From the NCBI RefSeq assembly GCF_000376565.1, contig NZ_BARG01000003.1, forward strand, positions 1-40,007: 40,007 nucleotides of DNA, written 5' to 3'. The position numbers and the translations under genes were made by a program. The DNA is from Streptomyces hokutonensis (lineage in GTDB: Bacteria; Actinomycetota; Actinomycetes; Streptomycetales; Streptomycetaceae). Of this stretch, positions 31,373 through 40,007 are shown piece by piece; position 1 is the stretch's first letter, and the number at the start of each line of letters is the position of its first letter. The notes under the pieces are model-generated. The model had not been told where the DNA came from, ran no database searches, and saw only the letters and a list, made by a program, of their open reading frames with translations.

Positions 31373-33602
31373 TCAGGCTCCCATCGCCGTTTTCGTCTGC
31401 CGGTGCGTTGTGGCTGGTCGCGCAGTTCCCCGCGCCCCTGGGTGGGTTCTCTCCTCCCTCGCTGAGACCGAACCGGTCATGCACCTTCCGCAACCAACCC
31501 GGTGCCCACCATGTCGCCCTCCCCGTCAGCTTCATCACCGCCGGGACCAGCAGGCTCCGGACGATCATCGCGTCCATCAGGACCGCCAGCGCGATGCCAA
31601 GCCCGAGCATCTTCGTGTTCGTGACCCGGGACGTGCCGATCGCGACCATCACCACTGCCAGGATCACCGCCGCCGCTGTGATCAGGCCACCCGTGCGCTG
31701 GAGGCCGTGGCGGACCGCCTCGTTGTGGTCGCCTGTGCGGTCGTACTCCTCCTTGATGCGGGAGAGCAGGAAGACGCCGTAGTCCATGGAGAGGCCGAAG
31801 GCGACGCAGAACATGAGGACGGGCAGGGTCGTCTCTATGGAGCCGGTGCTGGTGAAGCCGAGGAGGCCGGAGAGGTGACCGTCCTGGAAGACCCAGACGA
31901 CCGCGCCGAACATCGCGGTGAGGCTGAGCGCGTTGAGCAGGACCGCCTGGAGGGGGATCACCACGCTGCCGGTCAGGAGGAAGACCAGGAGCAGGGTGAC
32001 CACGGCGATGAGGCCGGCCGCCCAGGGCAGGCGGCTCGCTATCGCGTGCTTGGAGTCGACCAGGACCGCCGCGGTGCCGGTCACCTCGGTCGTGAAGGGG
32101 GCGTCCGTGGCGCGCAGGGCGCCGACCAGGCGCTGGGCCGTGGTGTCGACGGCCTCGCCCTTGGGGAGCACGGTGAAGTACGCCGAGTCGCCCTGTACCA
32201 CCGGTCCGTCCACCCGTACCACCTCGGGCAGTTGGGCGATCCGGGTCTTGTACGCGGTGTACTGCGCCGGTGTCGCCCGGCCCTCGGCGAGTACTTCGAG
32301 GGTGCCGCCGGGGTTGCCCGGGAAGCCGTCGCGGATGTGCTGCTGCACGACGTGGGACTCGGCGCCCGAGGGCAGTTGGCGGTCGTCGGCGGTGCCGAAC
32401 TTGACGCCCAGGAAGGGCAGTCCGAGGACGACGAGGACGGCTGTGGTGGCGAGGGCGAAGAAGGGGGCCCTGCGCATCACCAGGCCGGCCGTACGGGCCC
32501 AGGCCGTGCCTTCCTCTCCTGAGGCCTTCGCCGGGCGGCCCCGGCGGAACAGGCGCCGTAGATCGAGGGAGTTGACCCGGTGGCCGAGCAGGAGCAGGGC
32601 CGCCGGGAGGAGGATCAGGGCGGCTGCCGCGGCCAGGAGCACCACGGCGATGCCCGCGTAGGCGAAGGAGCGCAGGAAGTACATCGGGAAGACGAGCATC
32701 GCGGCCAGGGAGACCGCGACCGTGAGGGCGGAGAAGAGCACCGTGCGGCCGGCCGTGCGCAGGGTGGTGGCGATGGCGGGCAGCGGCTCGGCGCCGGTGG
32801 ACAGTTCCTCGCGGAAGCGGCGGACGATGAACAGGGCGTAGTCGATGGCCAGTCCGAGGCCCAGGGCCGTGGTGAGGTTCAGCGCGAAGACCGAGACGTC
32901 CGTGAACTCCGTGAGGCCGCGCAGCACCGCGTTCGTCCCGAGGATCGCGACGATGCCGATGCCGAGCGGGAGCAGGGCGGCGATCGCGGAGCCGAAGACC
33001 ATCACCAGCAGGAGGAGCGTCACCGGCAGGGCGATCATCTCGGCGCGGGCGAGGTCCTCCTTGATGGTCGTCTGCATCTCGTGGCGGACGGCGACGATGC
33101 CGCCGACCTCGACCTTCACCGGGCCGTGGGTGCCGCGGAGGGCGGGTGCGATGCGGTCCAGGGTGTCGGTCGTCGTCTTCTCGTCGCCCGTGAGGTGGGC
33201 GGCGATCAGTGCCTCGTGTCCGTCCTTCGCGCGCAGGGACGGGGACTTGGTCCCCCAGTAGGAGCCGACGCCTGTGACGCCCCGCTCGCCGGTCAGCCGG
33301 GCGGTGAGGCGGGCGGCCTCGGCGGTGACCGCCGGGTCGTCCACCGAGGCGCTGCCGGAGTCGACGAGGAGCAGGAGGTTGGGCTGGGAGGCCGGGAACT
33401 CACGCTCCAGTGCCTTGGTCGCGTACGTCGACTGGGCCGTCGGGTCCTCCCAGCCGCCGCTGCCCAGCCGGTCGGCGACCCCGCTGCCGGCCACCACGGC
33501 GAGCGCGGTGAGCACCAGGGCCACGAGCAGCGACAGCCGGGGGCGGGCGGTCACGAAACGTGTCCACCCTCCGAGGCTCGGCGGGCTGTTGACTTCGGTC
33601 AT
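31341..33602 (-). CDS. MMPL-family RND exporter
   Basis: This 753-residue RND-superfamily transporter of the MmpL/SCO type typically exports lipids or hydrophobic compounds using proton flow. It has two repeats of a TM helix, a large extracytoplasmic loop and a bundle of five TM helices. [17 protein letters not shown] (first bundle) and [19 protein letters not shown] (second bundle) carry the paired Asp-Tyr relay expected. ATG 33602 is chosen for GGGGAG upstream; the in-frame ATG at 33686 falls in the operator region. The last 35 or so residues are encoded by a dispersed repeat and look foreign. It is divergent from a TetR regulator with paired operator sites between them. Confidence 0.9.
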   Translation of the reverse strand: MTEVNSPPSLGGWTRFVTARPRLSLLVALVLTALAVVAGSGVADRLGSGGWEDPTAQSTYATKALEREFPASQPNLLLLVDSGSASVDDPAVTAEAARLTARLTGERGVTGVGSYWGTKSPSLRAKDGHEALIAAHLTGDEKTTTDTLDRIAPALRGTHGPVKVEVGGIVAVRHEMQTTIKEDLARAEMIALPVTLLLLVMVFGSAIAALLPLGIGIVAILGTNAVLRGLTEFTDVSVFALNLTTALGLGLAIDYALFIVRRFREELSTGAEPLPAIATTLRTAGRTVLFSALTVAVSLAAMLVFPMYFLRSFAYAGIAVVLLAAAAALILLPAALLLLGHRVNSLDLRRLFRRGRPAKASGEEGTAWARTAGLVMRRAPFFALATTAVLVVLGLPFLGVKFGTADDRQLPSGAESHVVQQHIRDGFPGNPGGTLEVLAEGRATPAQYTAYKTRIAQLPEVVRVDGPVVQGDSAYFTVLPKGEAVDTTAQRLVGALRATDAPFTTEVTGTAAVLVDSKHAIASRLPWAAGLIAVVTLLLVFLLTGSVVIPLQAVLLNALSLTAMFGAVVWVFQDGHLSGLLGFTSTGSIETTLPVLMFCVAFGLSMDYGVFLLSRIKEEYDRTGDHNEAVRHGLQRTGGLITAAAVILAVVMVAIGTSRVTNTKMLGLGIALAVLMDAMIVRSLLVPAVMKLTGRATWWAPGWLRKVHDRFGLSEGGENPPRGAGNCATSHNAPADENGDGSLNESGGVRAIR
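31399..31439. repeat. Dispersed Streptomyces repeat inside the MMPL 3' end
   Basis: GTTGTGGCTGGTCGCGCAG followed by TTCCCCGCGCCCCT matches, from memory, the most common Streptomyces intergenic repeat. Here it lies within the MMPL frame near its end and supplies residues around [16 protein letters not shown] further piece of the same family is at 39994-40007. Confidence 0.65.
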
Positions 33603-33685
33603 CGCGCGGTGCTCCCCTTCACCATGACCCGTGCCTCCGCGCAGGCAGGTGGCAGGGGTCGGCATTGCCATAGAATGGGCGAACA

Positions 33686-33739
33686 CGAGAGATCGCTCGC
33701 GTTTCGCCAGGATCAGAATGCGAGTGACCGCTCGCGTTT
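33686..33739. promoter_or_regulatory. Paired TetR operator-like palindromes between MMPL and TetR genes
   Basis: Site 1 is CGAGAGATCGCTCG (33686-33699) and site 2 is GCGAGTGACCGCTCGC (33720-33735). Both are followed by GTTT, giving the direct repeat CGCTCGCGTTT at 35-base spacing. They sit in the 169-base divergent promoter region. Repression of both genes by the TetR protein is the likely use. Confidence 0.6.
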
Positions 33740-33771
33740 GTCAACGCCGTTCGGAGAGCTGGGGATAACTC

Positions 33772-34437
33772 GTGTCCGTGGACCAGGAGAAGGCCGGCCC
33801 CCGCCGCCAGGCCCGCGGCGAGCGCCGCATCGCCCAGCTGCTGGAGGCCGCCGCCAACGTCTTCTGCACGACGGGCTACACGGCCTCCAGCACCAACGCC
33901 ATCGCCCGCGAGGCCGGCGTCTCACCGGGCACGCTCTACCAGTTCTTCCCGAACAAGGAAGCGATCGCGATCGAGCTGGGCGACCGGCTCATCCACCAGA
34001 TGCGGGAGACCACCGGCGAGGCGCTCGCCGCGGTCGACCCGTCGACCCCGCTGGAGGAGGCGATCGGCACCCTCGTCGACCGTTTCACCGCCTTCAGCTG
34101 CCAGCACCCGGTGTTCTTCGCCCTGATGCACGGCCCGGACATCCCCGGTCGGCTCACCGAGGAGCACGACGCGCTGCACGCGCATCTGCTCGGCCAGGTC
34201 GAGGCACTCGTCGCGGCGTTCCTGCCCGGCGCCCCCGCCGCCGACGTCACCCGTACCGCGCACCTGTGCCTGGGCCTCTACAAGGCCGGCCTGGAGCTGG
34301 TCCTCTCCCACGAGGGCGCCGAACGCGACGCGTACGTCCGGGAGTTGAAGAACGTACTGATCCGCTATCTGGAACCGCTGCTCACCGAGTACCGGGACCG
34401 GGCCACCGCGGACCTCACCACGACTCGGACCCCCTGA
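33772..34437 (+). CDS. TetR-family transcriptional regulator
   Basis: This 221-residue regulator has an N-terminal HTH (about 18-64): RIAQLLEAAANVFCTTGYTA, then STNAIAREAGVSPGTLYQFF and PNKEAIAIELG. The ligand-binding domain follows. GTG 33772 with GGGGA upstream is the start. It diverges from the MMPL exporter with two palindromes between, the standard arrangement for a drug- or lipid-responsive repressor controlling its exporter and itself. Its 3' end overlaps the converging antiporter gene by 23 bases. Confidence 0.92.
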   Translation: MSVDQEKAGPRRQARGERRIAQLLEAAANVFCTTGYTASSTNAIAREAGVSPGTLYQFFPNKEAIAIELGDRLIHQMRETTGEALAAVDPSTPLEEAIGTLVDRFTAFSCQHPVFFALMHGPDIPGRLTEEHDALHAHLLGQVEALVAAFLPGAPAADVTRTAHLCLGLYKAGLELVLSHEGAERDAYVRELKNVLIRYLEPLLTEYRDRATADLTTTRTP

Positions 34438-35626
34438 CGGCCCCTTCCGCCCTCTCCGCCGCCCCCACCCGCTCGCCCCGCAACCGCAGCGCGACCAGCG
34501 GAAACACCAGCACCGACACCATCGCCGCGCCGACCAGCGCCGCCGCGTCCGCCGACTTCAGGACCTTGTCGTCGACCCCGATGGTGGTGATGGCGACGAC
34601 TAGGGGCAGCGCGGTGGAGGCGAGGAGGGTGAGGGCGCGCCGGTCCCGTCGTACGAGATCGCGCGGGGCGAGGACGTAGACCGGAAGGCCGCGGACCAGG
34701 AGGAACAGCGCCAGGAACACCGGGAGGAGCAGCAGGGCGTGGCCCCCGGACAGCAGGGCGTCCAGGTCGAACTCGATGCCGGTGACCACGAAGAACACCG
34801 GTACCAGGAAGCCGAAGCCCATCGCCTCGACCTTCTCCAGGACCGAACCCGCGCTCTCCGGGGCCGCGCCGTGCAGCACCAGGCGGGTGATCAGGCCGGC
34901 GGCGAAGGCGCCCAGGAGGGTGTCGAGGCCGAGGGCCTGGGAGATGCCCAGCATCACCGCCAGGAGGAGCACCACGAGCCGTACGGCGAACTGACCGCTG
35001 CTGTGCAGGGTCTTCTCGATGACGCGGGAGAACCACGGTGGGCGCGGGCGCAGCGCCCACCACACCGCGCCCGCCGTGAGCAGGGCGAACGCGGCGAGCA
35101 GTGCCGTAGAGCGGCCCGGCGCGCGGCCGCTGAGCAGCAGGGCCATGGCGATGACCGGACCGAACTCCCCCACCGCGCCGAACGCCAGCATCACGGACCC
35201 GAAGCGCGAGTGCAGGTCCCCCGCGTCGCGCAGCACCGGCAGGACCGTGCCGAGGGCGGTGCTGGTGAGGGCCGTACCGACGTAGACGCCCTTGGACCAG
35301 CCGGCGAGGAGGGTGGCCAGGGCGAGGCCGAGAGCGAGGGAGATCAGCCACGCGCGTGCCGACCGTTTCAGCGTGTCGCCGCGGATCCGGTCGAACTCGA
35401 TCTCGTACCCGGCGAGGAAGATCAGCATCGTCAGACCGAGGTCGGAGAGCGTGTCGATCACCTGTCCGTCGCCCGCCCAGCCGAGTACGTCAGGCCCTAC
35501 GAGGATGCCCAGCAGGATCTCGAAGATGACCAGCGGGACCGGGAGCCATCGGCCGATCCCGTAGGCCAGCAGGGGTGCCAGTACGGCGACGGCCATGATC
35601 AGGACGAGCGTCCCGGACTGCGACAT
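34415..35626 (-). CDS. Cation:proton antiporter (CPA2 family)
   Basis: This 403-residue membrane protein with about twelve helices is of the KefB/NhaA-like CPA2 type. Signatures include PLVIFEILLGILVGPDVLGW, LSDLGLTMLIFLAGYEIEFD and FVVTGIEFDLDALL. No C-terminal TrkA-N (Rossmann) domain is present, unlike KefB. No ribosome site is visible before ATG 35626, and only 61 bases separate it from the divergent PrsW gene, so its mRNA may be leaderless or nearly so. It exchanges Na or K for protons; which ion cannot be read. Confidence 0.9.
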   Translation of the reverse strand: MSQSGTLVLIMAVAVLAPLLAYGIGRWLPVPLVIFEILLGILVGPDVLGWAGDGQVIDTLSDLGLTMLIFLAGYEIEFDRIRGDTLKRSARAWLISLALGLALATLLAGWSKGVYVGTALTSTALGTVLPVLRDAGDLHSRFGSVMLAFGAVGEFGPVIAMALLLSGRAPGRSTALLAAFALLTAGAVWWALRPRPPWFSRVIEKTLHSSGQFAVRLVVLLLAVMLGISQALGLDTLLGAFAAGLITRLVLHGAAPESAGSVLEKVEAMGFGFLVPVFFVVTGIEFDLDALLSGGHALLLLPVFLALFLLVRGLPVYVLAPRDLVRRDRRALTLLASTALPLVVAITTIGVDDKVLKSADAAALVGAAMVSVLVFPLVALRLRGERVGAAERAEGAVRGSESW

Positions 35627-35687
35627 GAGGCGTATCTACCATAAAGTGCCGGTAAATCTGCCCTGTAGGAGTACGAGGGGATTTGCC

Positions 35688-36638
35688 GTGACCTACTCTC
35701 CGCCGCCCGGCGCGCCCCGGGCCCGTATCCCCGGGCCGCAGCAGCCGCCGCCGACGTACCCCCAGATCCGCACCGGCCTGTGGAAGCAGTGCCTGGGCGG
35801 CGGGCTGGCGCTGTGGGCGCTGACCGCGCTGGTCACGTACGCGACGAAGAACACCACCCTGCTGCCGACGCTGATCCTGCTCGGCAGCTTCCTGGTGCCG
35901 GTGACCTTCGTCCTGTGGGCGTACGAGCGGCACGGGCGCGACCTGGGCGTCAGCGTGATCCTGGGCTGCTTTCTGACCGGCGGCACGCTCGGGGTGCTGG
36001 GCGCCTCGGTGATGGAGTACTACCTGCTGCATCCCTCCCTGGGGATGTTCGTCGGCGTCGGGCTGATCGAGGAGGCCGCGAAGCTCGGGGCGCTGATGTT
36101 CGTGCTGCGCCGGCAGCCGCGGCTGCACGGGATCCGCGCGGGACTGGTGCTCGGCGCGACGGTCGGCTTCGGTTTCGCGGCCCTGGAGAGCGCCGGGTAC
36201 GCCTTCAACGCGGCCGTCTCCACCAAGGGCATCGATCTGCGGGCGCTCCTGGAGACCGAGATCCTGCGCGGGGTCCTCGCGCCCTTCGGGCACGGCCTGT
36301 GGACGGCGGTCGCGGGTGCGGTCCTGCTCTCCTACCGGCAGCTGAACGGTCGCTTCCGTTTCACCGGGGCGGTCGTCGGAACGTATCTCGGCGTCTCGGT
36401 GCTGCACGCCCTGTGGGACTCGACGCACGGCATCGCGATCTGGCTGGTGGCCCGGTTCTCGGGCGCGGGCCTGGACCGGCACCTGTTCGCCCAGGGGTAC
36501 ATCCCCCGGCCGACCGACCAGCAGGAGCACCTCTTCACGATGTTCTCGGTGGGCGGAATGGCCCTCGTGGCGCTGCTCGGGGTCGGCTGGGTGCGGTCGC
36601 TGGCCCGCCGCGACCCCTCTTGGAGAAATACCCCCTAG
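35688..36638 (+). CDS. PrsW-family intramembrane protease homologue
   Basis: This 316-residue multi-pass membrane protein has about eight hydrophobic segments after a Pro-rich cytoplasmic N-terminus. GTG 35688 has GAGGGG nine bases upstream and is preferred over ATG 35595, which lies in the antiporter. PrsW landmarks are present: GLIEEAAKLGAL (catalytic glutamates), FGFAALESAGYAF, FGHGLWTAVAGA and LHALWDSTHG. B. subtilis PrsW cleaves the anti-sigma factor RsiW; targets in Streptomyces are unknown. Its TAG stop lies inside a CsoR-type operator. It reads toward the copper operon but belongs to a separate function. Confidence 0.85.
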   Translation: MTYSPPPGAPRARIPGPQQPPPTYPQIRTGLWKQCLGGGLALWALTALVTYATKNTTLLPTLILLGSFLVPVTFVLWAYERHGRDLGVSVILGCFLTGGTLGVLGASVMEYYLLHPSLGMFVGVGLIEEAAKLGALMFVLRRQPRLHGIRAGLVLGATVGFGFAALESAGYAFNAAVSTKGIDLRALLETEILRGVLAPFGHGLWTAVAGAVLLSYRQLNGRFRFTGAVVGTYLGVSVLHALWDSTHGIAIWLVARFSGAGLDRHLFAQGYIPRPTDQQEHLFTMFSVGGMALVALLGVGWVRSLARRDPSWRNTP

Positions 36639-36644
36639 GGGTAT
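36628..36644 (+). promoter_or_regulatory. CsoR-type copper operator before copZA
   Basis: ATACCCCCTAGGGGTAT is a near-perfect palindrome matching the C/G-tract site bound by the copper sensor CsoR. A further TATACCC half follows. It overlaps the PrsW TAG stop (36636-36638) and lies 78 bases before copZ. CsoR releases it when copper rises; the csoR gene is not in the window. Confidence 0.85.
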
Positions 36645-36721
36645 ACCCTGGGTTCCAGAGTGAGCCACCGTGGGCCACTCCGACCCCAACTGCCTCCACA
36701 CGCCTCCACGAGGAGAACGAC

Positions 36722-36961
36722 ATGAGCGCCCAGACCGACACCCAGGGTTCCGTCACCACCGTCTACAAGGTGAGCGGGATGAGCTGCGGACACTGCGAGG
36801 GCTCCGTCTCCGGCGAGATCTCGGAGCTGCCCGGCGTCAGCTCGGTGAAGGCCGTCGCGTCGACCGGCGAGGTCACCGTCGTGTCCACCGCCCCGCTCGA
36901 CGCCGAGGCCGTCCGCGCGGCCGTCGACGAGGCCGGCTTCGAGCTCGTCGGCCAGGCCTGA
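36722..36961 (+). CDS. copZ: Copper chaperone (HMA domain)
   Basis: This 79-residue cytoplasmic copper chaperone carries Cu(I) to the exporter. It is one heavy-metal-associated domain with the motif GMSCGHCEGS (C22, C25), then a ferredoxin-like fold with VSSVKAVASTGEVTV and AAVDEAGFELVG. ATG 36722 has GAGGAG nine bases upstream. It lies under the CsoR-type operator and 98 bases before copA, as in the conserved Streptomyces copZA pair. Confidence 0.93.
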   Translation: MSAQTDTQGSVTTVYKVSGMSCGHCEGSVSGEISELPGVSSVKAVASTGEVTVVSTAPLDAEAVRAAVDEAGFELVGQA

Positions 36962-37042
36962 CACAGCACCGGCAGCACACTTCTGTTCTCTCCGACCGGG
37001 CCGTGCCGACCAGCTGATACTGGCTCCGCGCGGTCCGGTCCG

Positions 37043-37059
37043 ATGTCTGGAGTCCGGAC

Positions 37060-37061
<2 letters not shown>
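37043..37061 (+). promoter_or_regulatory. Hairpin over the copA ribosome site and start codon
   Basis: ATGTCTGG-AGT-CCGGACAT (37043-37061) can form eight pairs, one of them G-U, with a three-base loop. The weak GGAG and the first two bases of the copA ATG are inside it, so it may damp copA translation unless ribosomes arrive from copZ. Confidence 0.35.
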
Positions 37062-39321
<2,260 letters not shown>

Positions 39322-39808
39322 AGTTCCGCAAAGTTACCGGGAGTTACGGGAACCTGAAGTAAGAGTCCCTCTAGAGACCGACGACGGCCTCACATAAGCT
39401 CTTCACAAGCCTCGCGCATCATCCTTACGCTGGGGTCCCGACCGCGACATCGGGGCTCTTGCGCATCTAACGGACATATGCAAGAGACGCAGATCACAGT
39501 GATGTGAACGTAACCATCGAAGGGGTTCGAAGGTCTAAGTTGACGATGTCAGTAAGCGTCTTGGGGGGCGCGAACTGGCATCTGAGGATGTCTTGGGGGA
39601 CTTCCTCAGAGATGCGTTGCCGGGACACGTACACCGGGGAGCTTTGAGCGGCCCTCCCGTCGTGCGGTGTCCCGGCAGATCGCACACATCACTGGCTCCA
39701 CCCAGTAGTACGAGGAGTTTTGCTCGTTCTGCTCAGTTCAACGAAGCTCAGTTTCACCGAGCTTCGGCACGACAGCGATTCAGGCGCTGGTTCTCACAAG
39801 CGCCCGGC

Positions 39809-39894
39809 CGGATCCCGTGGGGGGAATCCGCACCGGGACATGGGAAGGCGCCCTGTACGCCGGCCCGTGGGGGGACCGTCGGCAGGGCGCCTTC
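39809..39894 (-). ncRNA. Candidate 6C RNA (two hairpins with C6 loops)
   Basis: On the minus strand two hairpins show the identical loop TCCCCCCACGGG, 50 bases apart. The first is closed by CGG/CCG inside a 12-bp GAAGGCGCCCTG stem, the second by a perfect CGGAT/ATCCG stem. Two stem-loops each with six or more C are the defining trait of the actinobacterial 6C RNA. Against this, the clear U-tract lies on the plus strand, so the stem might simply be a terminator. Confidence 0.45.
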
Positions 39895-39908
39895 TTCCAT
39901 CTTTTTTT
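39844..39908 (+). terminator. Rho-independent terminator, plus strand
   Basis: The perfect 12-bp stem GAAGGCGCCCTG (39844-39855)/CAGGGCGCCTTC (39883-39894) is followed by TTCCATCTTTTTTT. It would end a plus-strand transcript from the 39322-39840 region or from copA read-through. It shares bases with the candidate minus-strand 6C RNA. Confidence 0.65.
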
Positions 39909-39993
39909 GAGGCTCGGTTCGCCTCCAGGGCGGCAAAGTCGGTGTCGAAGGGGCGCCGTCTTGAGTTGCCGTGTTGCAGCGCGCCTGTTTTTT

Positions 39994-40007
39994 AGGGGCG
40001 CGGGGAA
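39994..40007. repeat. Dispersed Streptomyces repeat, cut by the window edge
   Basis: AGGGGCGCGGGGAA is the first part of the same repeat family seen at 31399-31439, in the opposite orientation. It continues beyond the window. Confidence 0.5.

Larger units (their letters stand above)
39322..40007. other. 686-base structured non-coding region after copA
   Basis: I see no convincing protein gene here. The features are an inverted repeat CTCTTGC/GCAAGAG (39456-39486), a palindrome ATCACAGTGAT (39493-39503), a TCGAA-GGGG-TTCGA hairpin (39517-39530), and CTGAGGA/TCCTCAG arms around 39580-39612. An 8-bp stem CGAAGCTC/GAGCTTCG (39742-39766), the C6/G6-loop hairpins and a terminator follow at 39809-39908. 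A 33-codon frame from ATG 39546 has only a weak ribosome site. The lower GC and many stems suggest regulatory RNA or a long leader. Confidence 0.5.

Noticed and set aside
39593..39910. 105-codon frame after copA
   Set aside because: Same region, no ribosome site, ends in the U-tract of the terminator; composition unlike a Streptomyces protein.
39720..39995. 91-codon frame starting at TTG with GAGGAG upstream
   Set aside because: The ribosome-like site is good, but the frame runs through the 12-bp terminator stem and U-tract and the product matches nothing I recognise. It is more likely non-coding.

Overview
This is high-GC (about 70 percent) actinobacterial DNA, almost certainly a Streptomyces chromosome core or near-core segment. 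Codon bias, GTG/TTG starts, ATGA stop-start overlaps, chaplins and rodlins all point there. The order chaplin - rodlin - acyl-CoA ligase - ... - methylmalonate-semialdehyde dehydrogenase - ... - copZ/copA agrees with my memory of the S. coelicolor segment around SCO2716-SCO2731. That comparison is from memory, not from a search.

Layout. (1) 1-9341: a surface-glycan locus. It has a MurJ/Wzx-type flippase (5' end outside the window), a NodB deacetylase, a GT4 glycosyltransferase, a Wzz-like protein and a FemAB/BioF2-like acyltransferase with a TTA (bldA) codon, all with overlapping stop/start codons. A secreted GH26 hydrolase faces the other way, then an ATP-grasp ligase is coupled to an FAD/NAD(P) oxidoreductase. 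(2) 9396-12856: the aerial-surface protein locus. A sortase-type chaplin with a single chaplin domain and long His/Gly and Pro-rich repeats is followed by a short chaplin and three rodlins, with matching candidate sigma-BldN promoters and a shared inverted repeat. (3) 12934-22506: long-chain acyl-CoA ligase, a von Willebrand A lipoprotein, an ABC-2 permease, a rare membrane hydrolase-ABC ATPase fusion, a GNAT and an APC amino acid permease. (4) 22705-29629: a myo-inositol catabolic operon (iolC, Cgl0159-type aldolase, a shrunken iolB remnant, iolD, iolA) with a divergent AraC regulator. (5) 30049-36638: a small HTH protein, a zinc alcohol dehydrogenase, an MMPL exporter with divergent TetR and paired operators, a CPA2 antiporter and a PrsW-type membrane protease. 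(6) 36628-39321: a CsoR-type copper operator, copZ and copA. (7) 39322-40007: no convincing protein gene, but strong RNA structure including two C6-loop hairpins resembling the actinobacterial 6C RNA.

How it fits together. Regions 1 and 2 both shape the hypha/air surface: one encodes synthesis and export of an undefined cell-surface polymer, the other the amyloid sheath. Regions 4 and 6 are self-contained catabolic and metal-efflux units. The most interesting items are the glycan/ATP-grasp locus beside the sheath genes, the atypical chaplin and its terminator-gated expression, the shared ATTCA-N15-TGAAT element, the hydrolase-ABC fusion, the in-frame iolB remnant and the possible 6C RNA.
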